Positions 9,886-19,400 of a stretch of 64,000 nt of DNA are shown here, in pieces. The DNA is taken from positions 62,001-126,000 of the IMG/VR virus record IMGVR_UViG_3300032294_002797; one strand, written 5' to 3'. Position 1 is the first letter of the stretch. The number at the start of each line of letters is the position of its first letter. The DNA comes from a virus. The notes beneath the pieces are model-generated. The model saw only the letters and a program-made list of their open reading frames with translations. It was not told where the DNA came from and ran no database searches. A program made the translations under genes and the position numbers.

Positions 9886-10944
9886 ATGGCTAATAATAAT
9901 AGAATTTACTACGCTTGTCAATCTGTAGAAGTTAACGGCCCATCGGGCACAGCAAGTGCTCAAAATACATCATATGATATTGTTAGAGGCTTACAGAGCG
10001 TAGGTATGAACACCAATTTTAATCTTGAACCAGTTTATCAGCTTGGACAGCTAGAATTATATGATAACTACGAAGAAATTCCAGAAGTTGAAATTACACT
10101 TAATAAAGTATTAGATAATAACCCTACTTTGTATGCTATGACCATGGGCACGGGTAGTCTTAGCACATTGGCTAATCATCGTTGCGGCGTTAGATTAAAT
10201 TTATTCAAAGATACAGATTCAGCTAATACCGGCACTCCGGTAGCATCGGTTGAATGTGTCCCAGCATACTTATCTAGTGTAACATATACTTTCCCAACGG
10301 AGGGTAATTTTACAGAAGAAGTTACACTAGTTAGTAACGACAAAGTTTGGCTTGCATCCCCATCCGCAACTGCTAATGAGAACAAGCTTGGCAGTGCAGT
10401 CCCAAGCGGCGTTGGTATTTTGCGTCGTGGTTTATGGAGTTCTTCTAGTGTTTTACCAACAGGAGCCGCTAATGCTGCTTCTACCCTATCTTATCTTAGC
10501 GGAGGCATTCCCTCCGGTATGAAAATTCAAAATGTTAGTGTTAGTATGAATTTAGGTAGAGAAAGTATCTATAGACTAGGTCAGCGTACTCCATACTATC
10601 GCTACGTGAATTTCCCTGTTGAAGTAACATGCGAAATTGAGTGTGTTGCTGGTGACGGCGATTTAGTCGGTGTTGCAGGAAATACCGAAGCTGTATGTAA
10701 CAATCCTAAAGCTCTCACTAACAAAGAAATTGTGATTAGGCTTTGTGACGGTACAACAATTGATCTTGGTAAGAAGAATAAATTAACAAGTGTTAACTAT
10801 ACCGGTGGTGATACTGGTGGTGGTAATGCAACAGTAACTTATAGCTATCAAACTTACAATGATTTCACCTATAGCGCACCAACAGGTACTGTAAACTATA
10901 GTACTGATATTTATGAGAGCGATAGCACGTTCCCAATTAGTTGA
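9886..10944 (+). CDS. Probable major tail tube protein
   Basis: A 352-residue protein beginning 'MANNNRIYYACQSVEVNG' with phrases typical of tail tube proteins: 'YELGQL/VYQLGQLELYDNYEEI'-type text, 'EVEITLNKVLDNNPTLYAM', then a chain of strands ('VECVPAYLSSVTYTFPTEG', 'EEVTLVSNDKVW'). The second half appears to repeat the pattern ('SVSMNLGRESIYRLGQ', 'VNFPVEVTCEIECVAGDG'), so it may be a two-lobed tube subunit. Translation signals suggest high output: a GGAG site before the ATG, tandem in-frame stops (TGA TAA), and more CGT/CGC arginine codons than the AGA-dominated neighbours. It lies ahead of the chaperones and tape measure, the usual tail order. Mass spectrometry of virions should show it as one of the most abundant proteins. 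Confidence 0.62.
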   Translation: MANNNRIYYACQSVEVNGPSGTASAQNTSYDIVRGLQSVGMNTNFNLEPVYQLGQLELYDNYEEIPEVEITLNKVLDNNPTLYAMTMGTGSLSTLANHRCGVRLNLFKDTDSANTGTPVASVECVPAYLSSVTYTFPTEGNFTEEVTLVSNDKVWLASPSATANENKLGSAVPSGVGILRRGLWSSSSVLPTGAANAASTLSYLSGGIPSGMKIQNVSVSMNLGRESIYRLGQRTPYYRYVNFPVEVTCEIECVAGDGDLVGVAGNTEAVCNNPKALTNKEIVIRLCDGTTIDLGKKNKLTSVNYTGGDTGGGNATVTYSYQTYNDFTYSAPTGTVNYSTDIYESDSTFPIS

Positions 10945-10978
10945 TAATTAGTTACAGAGATTCAAAAGGAAGGACACG

Positions 10979-11128
10979 ATGGAAGAAATTTTTACTATAA
11001 TAGGTAAAATGTATGTAGATATTGTTCAGTCTCAAAAAGCTATTACAGAATTACAAAAACAACTAGATGATAAAGATAAAGAGATATCTAGTTTACAAAA
11101 TTCTATTATAGCTAAGCAGACAGAATAA
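10979..11128 (+). CDS. Small coiled-coil protein (49 aa)
   Basis: A short open frame beginning ATG at 10979 after an AGGAAGGA site and ending TAA at 11126-11128, one base before the GTG of the next gene. The product is 49 residues: a hydrophobic start ('MEEIFTIIGKMYVDIV') and then a heptad-like 'LQKQLDDKDKEISSLQ' segment that should form a coiled coil. It sits between the tail tube and chaperone genes with tight spacing and a good ribosome site, so it is probably real. Function unknown; a small tail-assembly or tape-measure-associated factor would fit. Confidence 0.55.
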   Translation: MEEIFTIIGKMYVDIVQSQKAITELQKQLDDKDKEISSLQNSIIAKQTE

Positions 11129-11129
11129 T

Positions 11130-12176
11130 GTGAAAACAATAGAACTAGAAAAATTTGTAAATAGAATTTTATCTGGTAAGCAACTTATAGAACACAAAGA
11201 TGTGTTATACGAGTTGAGGTCTGCTAGTATAGATATAAGACTTCAGGCTAATCTATTATACGACAATACATACGAAGACAATTTATATTCTAGTTCATTT
11301 ATTTTAGAAGATAATATAGAAGACTTATTATTTGAATTAGACATAGTATACCCAGCATATAAAAAAGATATGGAAATGCTGGAGAAAAAAATTGAAAATA
11401 TTAAGGTAGATTTATACTATCATTTTTTTGATAATACTAAGAAAACTAAATATAGAAAAGAATTAGCTTCTACTAGAACCAGATATAATGAGTTATTTAA
11501 TCTATCTCATAGTTTAGATTTTTTAACTTTAGAAAATTATTGCGCTAATATTAAAAACGAATTTATTATTAGTAATACATTATATATTTATCAAACTAAT
11601 AATTTAATATTTTATAACAATAATAATTATCAGCTATTTAATCATTTAATTCATAAGATTAGCTCTAATATTATAGATATATCCACGTTAAAAGCTCTTG
11701 CTCGTAGCGACTATTGGCGTAATTATTATGCTATTAATAAAAATCATTTATTTCCATATAGTATTATAGATTTTAATGAAGAACAAAAGGCTATTCTTAG
11801 TATATCATTAATGTATGATAGAGTATATGAACATCCAGAGTGTCCTGAAAAAGAAATTATAGAGGATGACGATGCTCTTGAGGGATGGATGATTCATAAC
11901 CAAAGAGAAAATAAGAAACAAAAACAGGAAAAGAGTGTAAATAATATATTGGGATCTGATCGCATGAAAAAAGCTAACGAAGTTTTTCTCATGGCTGATT
12001 CAGCAGCTCAAAGAGATGATATTTTAAAATTGAATAGTCCGGAAAATCTCTTGAAAAGACAAAATAAAGTTAGTACGGTATTGAATGCAGGAACTATCAA
12101 AGACGCGGATTTACCGGATGTGAAACAAAACATTAGAGATCAGCTCAAAGAATTAAATTTTAATAGGAAAAAATAA
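11130..12176 (+). CDS. Putative tail assembly chaperone
   Basis: A 348-residue protein starting at GTG 11130, immediately after the 49-residue gene. It is helical and charged, with Asn/Tyr-rich central stretches and a Lys/Gln/Asp-rich C-terminal third ('EDDDALEGWMIHNQRENKKQ', then 'LKELNFNRKK'). No family was recognised with certainty. It lies between the tail tube and tape measure genes, where tail assembly chaperones are encoded. The final codons AGG AAA AAA TAA form an A-run directly before the stop, and a -1 slip there would continue in the frame of the next gene. The chaperone role is inferred from position and composition. Confidence 0.42.
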   Translation: MKTIELEKFVNRILSGKQLIEHKDVLYELRSASIDIRLQANLLYDNTYEDNLYSSSFILEDNIEDLLFELDIVYPAYKKDMEMLEKKIENIKVDLYYHFFDNTKKTKYRKELASTRTRYNELFNLSHSLDFLTLENYCANIKNEFIISNTLYIYQTNNLIFYNNNNYQLFNHLIHKISSNIIDISTLKALARSDYWRNYYAINKNHLFPYSIIDFNEEQKAILSISLMYDRVYEHPECPEKEIIEDDDALEGWMIHNQRENKKQKQEKSVNNILGSDRMKKANEVFLMADSAAQRDDILKLNSPENLLKRQNKVSTVLNAGTIKDADLPDVKQNIRDQLKELNFNRKK

Positions 12177-12190
12177 TAAGGAATAATACT

Positions 12191-12499
12191 ATGACAGATA
12201 CTGAACGACTGATATTTCATCTTAAAAAAAGAGTAGAAACAACAATGATAGGAGCATTAAGCAAGTTTGAAAATACTTTTGGATTTTTGTGGGGGCAAGA
12301 TATTGAAAATGAAGATAACCTTACCTCGGAACAAATAGAATTTTCTGATATGTGGGAAAGAACTAGAAATCAGATTCTAAACCAAGGAAATGCTCAGATC
12401 AGAAATCTTGAAGATGATTTTTATAAGTATGGTGGATTTTTTAAGCAAAATTTCAATTATTCTTTTAGAGTACCAAAAGATAATACAAAAAATAATTAA
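12191..12499 (+). CDS. Small putative tail assembly protein
   Basis: A 102-residue soluble protein with a helical N-terminal half and aromatic-rich C-terminal end ('DDFYKYGGFFKQNFNYSFR'). It has its own AAGGAA ribosome site before the ATG and is also in the -1 frame relative to the gene before it, with no stop between the frames. It could therefore be made alone, as an extension of the 348-residue protein, or both, as in the G/G-T chaperone pair of lambda-like phages. No recognised family; the position before the tape measure gene supports a role in tail assembly. Confidence 0.42.
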   Translation: MTDTERLIFHLKKRVETTMIGALSKFENTFGFLWGQDIENEDNLTSEQIEFSDMWERTRNQILNQGNAQIRNLEDDFYKYGGFFKQNFNYSFRVPKDNTKNN

Positions 12500-12522
12500 C
12501 ATAGAAGAAAGGACAGTATAAT

Positions 12523-13410
12523 ATGAAAACTGAGGATTTTAAAGTTGTGGTTGGTGAAGAGACGAAAACATTTATGGTGAGGTCGCCCTCTTTAACGGAT
12601 CAAAGAGAAGCTCAGAAAGTATATAATCATGCTTTTACAGACGCTATTAAAAGCAAGAGTGTTGTAAGAGCCAAAATGGATGATCTACTCGAAGAGCAAG
12701 GCTTATGGAACGAAGATAAGCAAAAAGAATACAATGATTTGCAAAAAGAATTATTAGAAGGCGAAAGAAAACTAGCCAAGGGCGGTTTTGCTCTTAGTGA
12801 AGCTAAAAAAATGGCCATTAAGATGAGAGAAGTACGAGGTAAGATTAGAGAATTAATTAGTGTTAGGACTTCCCTAGACAATCATAGTGCCGAAGGTCAA
12901 GCTGATAATGCTAGATTTAATTATTTGGTGAGTGTTTGTGTGGTGTATAAAGATAGTGATAAAAAGTATTTTGAGAGCCTGGAAGACTATATGGGTCGCA
13001 TAGATGATCCCGTAGCTCTTGCGGGAGCACAGAAATTGGCCAATATGATTTACGGTTTGGATAATGATTTTGAGAAGAATTTGCCCGAGAATAAGTTTTT
13101 ACGTAAATATAAATTTGTTAATGACAATTTAAGATTTATAGATAAGCAAGGTAGAACTGTAGATGGCGAAGGAAGATTAGTAGATGAAAATGGTAGGTAC
13201 ATTAATGACAACGGAGAGTTCATTGATAAAGATGGTAATAGAGTAGATGCAGATGGAGAGTACTTAGTTGATAGTCAGCCATTTTTGGATGACAACGGCA
13301 ATCCAGTAATTTTAGATGAGGAAACTAAAAAAAGTTTAGAAACCAAAGAACCTACCAATGAAGCAACTCCTGCAGCATCAGTATCAGAGGGAAATAAATC
13401 AACTACATAA
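12523..13410 (+). CDS. Putative tail assembly chaperone with C-terminal 7-residue repeats
   Basis: A 295-residue acidic protein. The N-terminal part starts like a substrate-handling tail protein ('KVVVGEETKTFMVRSPSLTD') and continues as a long charged helical region to about residue 200. From residue 206 to about 264 it is built of 7-residue units of the form [IV]-D-x-x-G-x-x (for example 'VDENGRY', 'IDKDGNR', 'VDADGEY'). A low-complexity tail rich in Glu, Thr and Ala ends the protein. The ribosome site GAAAGGAC precedes the ATG. The last gene before the tape measure gene, it is separated from it by a hairpin. The chaperone role comes from gene order only. Confidence 0.45.
   Translation: MKTEDFKVVVGEETKTFMVRSPSLTDQREAQKVYNHAFTDAIKSKSVVRAKMDDLLEEQGLWNEDKQKEYNDLQKELLEGERKLAKGGFALSEAKKMAIKMREVRGKIRELISVRTSLDNHSAEGQADNARFNYLVSVCVVYKDSDKKYFESLEDYMGRIDDPVALAGAQKLANMIYGLDNDFEKNLPENKFLRKYKFVNDNLRFIDKQGRTVDGEGRLVDENGRYINDNGEFIDKDGNRVDADGEYLVDSQPFLDDNGNPVILDEETKKSLETKEPTNEATPAASVSEGNKSTT
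13138..13314 (+). repeat. Seven-residue Asp/Gly repeats in the pre-tape-measure protein
   Basis: About eight consecutive 21-base units encode [IVL]-(D/N)-x-x-G-x-x. The period is exact across most of the region, including 'IDKQGRT', 'VDGEGRL', 'VDENGRY', 'INDNGEF', 'IDKDGNR' and 'VDADGEY', before decaying. The pattern suggests a regular beta-turn solenoid or hairpin stack rather than a disordered tail. Confidence 0.75.
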
Positions 13411-13446
13411 TAGTTTATTGTTTTATTCTAGCTTTGTTTCATTAAC

Positions 13447-13474
13447 CAACGCCATGCTTTTTAGTGTGGCGTTG
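13447..13474 (+). terminator. Hairpin between chaperone block and tape measure gene (terminator or attenuator)
   Basis: CAACGCCA at 13447-13454 pairs perfectly with TGGCGTTG at 13467-13474. With two G-T wobbles the stem can extend to 12 pairs around a TTTT loop. The bases TTATTTTATG follow, a moderately T-rich tail. This fits a rho-independent terminator or partial attenuator that lowers expression of the tape measure gene relative to the tail tube. The ribosome site GGGAG of the tape measure gene lies just beyond it. Confidence 0.6.
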
Positions 13475-13494
13475 TTATTTTATGGGAGTAATTA

Positions 13495-16400
13495 ATGGCT
13501 AGAGGATTTAATCTTACAGCAGAAATCAATCTCAGAGGTCCGTCTAATATTAGGCAAATAACGTCTAATATTCGTAGACAGCTAGGTAATATCAATGCTA
13601 ATATCAATTTAAATATAGATAGAAATGCATCTAGAACAATTACTCAAGTCAATAATAATCTAAGAGTATTAACACAAACTTTAGGAGCTACGACAACAGC
13701 TGCGACAAATGCTACTACAGCATTTAATAATTTGGCGGCTGCGATGAGAGCGGTTGGAAATGTGAATTTGCCCGCAACCATCAGTACTCCTTTGGTTAGA
13801 ACAGCCGGCGCCGCCAATAACGCCAGCAGAGCCATTGCGCAAGCCAGAACAGAATTTGAGGATTTCGGTCGTCAAGCAGGACTAGCCGTACGACGTTTTG
13901 CTGCGTTCGCTTCTGTAACATCTGTTATTTACGGCGTTACAAACGCTCTGGCCAAAGGTGTTCAACAGTATATAGAATTTGATAGACAAATCGTTAGATT
14001 GTCACAAGTTACTAATGAAAGCAGAGAATCATTATCTGCTATGGTACAAGAGATAACAAAATTAGCTACAAATTTTGGCGTCTCATCATCGGATATTTCT
14101 CAGGTTGCTGTAACATTGGCGCAAGCTGGTTTAACAGCTAAAGATACGAGAATCGCGCTAGAAGCATTAGCTAAAAGTGCTTTGGCCCCATCTTTTGATA
14201 GCTTATCAGATACTGTAGAAGGCAGTATCGCGCTTATGAGACAGTTCGGCATTAGCGCTGGACAGCTAGAAAATGCTTTAGGTAGTGTAAATTCTGTTGC
14301 TGCGGCTTTTGCCGTAGAAGCCGGAGATATTATTACTGCTATACAAAGAACTGGTGGTGTATTTGCTGCTGCTAGTAAAGGTGTCAGTGAAGGCACAGAT
14401 GCGTTAAATGAATTTATTGCAGTATTTACTAGTGTTCGTGCGACTACTCGCGAAAGTGCTGAAACTATCGCCACTGGATTAAGAACTATTTTTACTCGTA
14501 TTCAAAGAGGAGATACAGTAGAAGCCTTAAAAGAATTCGGAGTTACTCTCACAGACTTAGAAGGTAAATTCGTTGGGCCCTACGAAGCTGTGCGCAGACT
14601 CAGCGAAGGATTAAGTAGACTAGATCCCAGAGATTTAAAATTTAGTAGCATAGTAGAAGAACTTGGTGGATTCAGACAAATCGGTAAAGTGCTTCCGTTA
14701 ATCCAACAGTTTTCCACCGCTCAAGAAGCTCTGAAAATTGCACAACAAGGTCAAGGCTCTCTTGCGATAGATGCGGCTAAAGGTCAGATGGCACTGGCGG
14801 TTCAAATACAAAAAGTAAGAGAAGAATTTAGTGCTTTAGTTAGATCTCTAGGAGATAGTAAGGGTTTTCAAACTTTAGTGAGACTTGGTTTGGATTTAGC
14901 CAGCGCACTAATTAAAGTAGCTGATGCAACTAAAGGTGTTTTGCCATTAATAGCTATTATGGGTGCTTTTAGAGGAGCTAGTGCCCTCACTCAATTTGCT
15001 GGTGGTTTTGGTGGAGGTTTTAGGGGTAATCGTCAACGAGCCAGAGACGGAGGTGTTATAGGTTTTGCTAGAGGAGGATTGGTTCCCGGCTCAGGAGATT
15101 CTGATAGCGTCAATGCTAGATTAACTCCTGGTGAGTTTGTAATGAGAAAGAGTGCGGTTAGAAGTATCGGTGCTGACAATTTAAGCAGCATGAATCGTGG
15201 AGGAGGTATAAAAAAATTACGAGAAGGAGGATATACTGTTAGAGAGCTTGCTGATAGTCAGAGAACTATCATAAATAACTATTTATATCCACGTAACAAA
15301 AACTCTAACTTAGAATTAAATGATAAAGTTAATGCTCAAATTATTAGAGTTAAAGAGAAACCGCTCACTGATGCAGAGATACGTGAGATCAAAGGTGCAT
15401 ATCCTACGTTAACTGGAAAATTAAAGACAAAAATAAAAGATCCTAAGAATAGAAAATTATTAGTAGAATCTCAGCGACCAACCTATCAAGGACCTGAATC
15501 AGATTCTATAGATGGTCTAGAGTATTCTCGTGCAGAAAAAGCCTGGGCTACTAAGTATGAGGAAATAATCAGGAAAAGACATAATCTTGAAGCAGCTAAT
15601 AAAGACAATCCCAATTATCCTGTAGACACCGTATCATCTCGTAACGTATGGGGGGAAGTAAAATTTAAAACTACCAAAGAACCAAAACGAGCTTTAATAG
15701 CTAAATTGTTGGCTAAAAAATTATTAGATAGATCAGTTAATAGGTTTTTTAAAGAAAATTCTTCGGACCAAGTTGACGGATCCATAGAAACAGACCCGCT
15801 TGGTCGTAATACTGTCAATCTAGGCAATCTTGAATACTATGGAGGAGATACAGGTCCTGGATTAGAATCTCATAAAAAGCAATTTTATAGGAAATTAAGA
15901 TCTGGAGGTATTGTTCAAAAATTTAAAGAAGGGGGTGAAACCCTTACTCTTGAAAAAGCAAGAGGCATGAGTAGAAAAGATATCCTAGATATTTTATCTG
16001 GCAGAAAAGGTGGCATAAGTACAACAGAAAGAGAAGTTGGAGTTAGTTCAGGTGAGATATACACAATACTAGGACAAAGAAATCCAGATGCAAAAACACA
16101 AGGACTTAAAGAAGCTATTCTTCAAAAAGCTGTTACAGCAAACAATAGGCAATTAGGAGCAGCAAAAGCTCAGATAACTAAATTACAGAATAATAATCTA
16201 GAAGTTGCCGCAGCAGGCTTATTTGGATCGAAATTTGCCGATCAAAATATGGATATCGAATCTCCGTCACTTTCTCAGTCCGCAAAGGTTAGAGTTATTA
16301 GCGGAATAATGGATAGTAAAATAGCTTCTTCTTTTAGCTCTATTGTATCAGAAACAACAGATAAATTAACCACGAGATTAGCAGAGGTAGCCACAACAGG

Positions 16401-19400
16401 CGATATACTAGCAAAACTTGGGCTAGGTAAAGAACTTAATACGGATTTTGACCGAACACTAGTTACTGGAGCCGACAAGATATTATCCGATCCAGGCAAA
16501 CCAGTGTTTTCGGAGTTTAGTGACCCAAATAAAGTATCTGCAGCATTACAGGGAGCAGAATTAACTTATCTTGGATCATCTTTAGTAGAGTTGATAAAAC
16601 AAAGAAAAGATTTATTACAATATATACGAGTGGTGACGGCTAGACCAGAATCGACTTTGGGTCTTATACAAGGATTTTTAGCCAGTAAAGATCTACCCAT
16701 ACCACGATCTCAATTTAAAGGCTTTGGTGGCGAAAATATTAGTGCAGATGAAATTGCCGAATTAAAGGCTGCATTTTTGAATCCAGATTCATTATTTGTT
16801 GATGATGATCCGCGTAATATAGCAGCAGCCAAAAAACGATCTAATGAAGGTATCACTAGTTATTTATACGGAACTGGCAAAAGTTTACCAAATTCGCAAG
16901 CACAGGGAGATATAGAGGGGTTATTACTAGAACAGGTTGTACAAAAACTTGGTGGTCCCGGAGCCCTCAAAGGCATGGGATTTGATTTTCCCAATGGGTT
17001 AGGCGATGCTGCTAAATATTTTGGACTACCTGATGATATACCCACAGATGTTAAGAGAACTATTAGTGGGCCATCCACAATCAAAGATAATATCGTTACA
17101 TATTTAAAGAACGTTATGGGCTATGCTGGTGGTGGGACTGTACCTGCTATGGTTAGTAATGGTGAAGCTTATGTTCCTCCAGCTATGGCTAAAAAAATTG
17201 GTTATGGGAAACTCCATAAAATGAATCAGGCTGATCGAAATGGGATGAATAGTTTTGCGAGTGGAGGGATGAGCATATTTAAAGGATCGGGCACTGGAAC
17301 CAGTGATAGTATTGGTCCTATAGGATTGCCTGTTGGCAGCTTTATCTTAAGAGAAAAAGCCACGAAGGCTTTGGGGTTGAATAGCGGAGGCAGGGTACAG
17401 AAATTCTTATTCGGAGGCAGAAGCAGAGGGCCAGCAGCAAGACCCGATGCTATTTCTGTAGATACAATAGGAGCGAGTAATACTGCTGTCAGATCTCTAG
17501 GAGACCTAGCTACAGTACTTAATGATTTAGGAGTTGCATCCTCTAGATCCTCTCAATTATTGAGTCGTGGATATCAGGCCACGGCAGCAGAAGCACAAAG
17601 AGCATATGAGGCCGATCTAGTTATGGCTCGCGCAGCCGGTGCTAGTGCAGATGTATTATACGATCTAGAACAAGCTTTAATTAGAACCAGACAAGAAGCA
17701 GAAGCAGAAGTAGCAGTAATGCAATCTTTAGCAAACATGAGTGGAGTAGAATTGCAAGATACTCTAAGCGACATGGAAGATGAATTAAGAAGATTGACGG
17801 ACGCCGCTAGGAATGCCGCGGCCGCTGCTGGACTAACCGGAGAGGAACTAGAAACAGAAGTTAGAGCAGGAGCTGGAGATCGTCGAAGACAAGCTTTCGA
17901 AACTGTTGCGGCCTCTGGAACTGGTCCACTTCGTGCCCTTGGTGGAGGAACTGGTTTAGATTTAGCTGCTATTGGCGCTACTGGAGATGATCTGGGTAGG
18001 GTTATTAATAATTTGATGAGAGACGCAGAAACTCTAGAACAGATGAATATGCGATATACTCAAAATCGCAGAGAAGAAGTAGCACAAGCCGCTATGGCTG
18101 CCGGTAATATAGCTAGAGCAGCTAGAATACGAGCTGGTAGTGAAAGAGATGTAGAAGAGACTATACAGAGAGAAATAAGAGCTAGAACAACAGCAGTAGA
18201 ACAAAATGCTAGAAGTACTGGAGCTAGGGGTCCAGATGAAGCTAGAGAATTTAATAGGCAAAATAATATGCTAGCTTCTTTTGCCGTTATGACCGTTGGG
18301 AATATTATTGCTGATACTATCAATGCTAAATCTAGCGCCACGGAAGCTGGTGTTGCTGGAGGTATCAGAGGAGGAACTCAGGCTTTTGCATATGCAAATC
18401 AGATTAGTGGAGAATTAACTAATTTTGCAGATGGTCTTAGTCGTACGGGGAATAGATTTGCTGGCCTAGCCAGTAATATTGCTAGATTTGCTGGAAGAGT
18501 TCAAATTTTTGCTGTGCTAGGAGAAGCAGCTATACAAGCATATAATGGGATTAGACAATTTGGTATAGAATTAGAAAAAAATAGAGTTGAGCAAGCTCTT
18601 AGTGGCCTTACCGAACAATTTGATAAGTTAAATAAAGATCTGAATCAGTTAGATCTTAGAAATGCTATTCAGTCAAATATTATAGATGCTAGCAGATCTT
18701 CGGAAAGACTAAGATCACAAACATTAGATACGGCCTCCGCTGGATGGATCAATGGTATAGATGTTTTCATATCATCTCTACAAAATAGTGAAACCAATAA
18801 TACCAATAGGAGGGCTGCTTTAAGATCACAAGTATTGGAAAAAGAAGGTATTATGGAATATATCAACACTAGTTTTGGAGGTGCTGATACTTATGCTGCC
18901 AAAGCAGCAAAATATAGTGGACAGCAAGCTCTAGAATCTAGTCAATCCTTTAAGCCAGTAGCTGATAATATTAATCAATTAATTTCTGCCCGTATTAGAG
19001 GAGGAGAAAATATTGGAGATATTCTTGGCGGACCGGAATTTAAAGATTTTGCTACATCCTTAGTTTATGCTGATAGTGCTTTAAATAAGCATATTCGTGA
19101 GATAGAATTATCTACTAGATATACAGAAGAAGAGAAAAAAGCTCGTATAGATGAGATTATTAGTATACAAGGAGCTAATAAAATTCGTACGCAGGCCGCA
19201 ATTGCCCAGAGAGAAAAAGATCAAAGAGAATTAGGCACAGTAGCTTCTGTATATACAAGATCATTAAAGAGAATGTTTACTAATATGGAACAGGCTATAA
19301 ATGCTGCTGCATATTCATTAAAACAAATGACGGACAATATAGATTTAAATGTTAGCGCCCTACAAGGACAAGCCAAAGTAGGTTCAGTTGATTTACAAAC

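Noticed and set aside
12487-12499. Canonical A AAA AAT slippery heptamer near the end of the 102-residue gene
   Set aside because: A -1 slip here meets TAA at once (12493-12495), so it cannot join this gene to the next.
14100-14474. Long opposite-strand open frames inside the tape measure gene
   Set aside because: They are shadows of the Ala/Ser-rich coding frame, with no ribosome sites or recognisable products.
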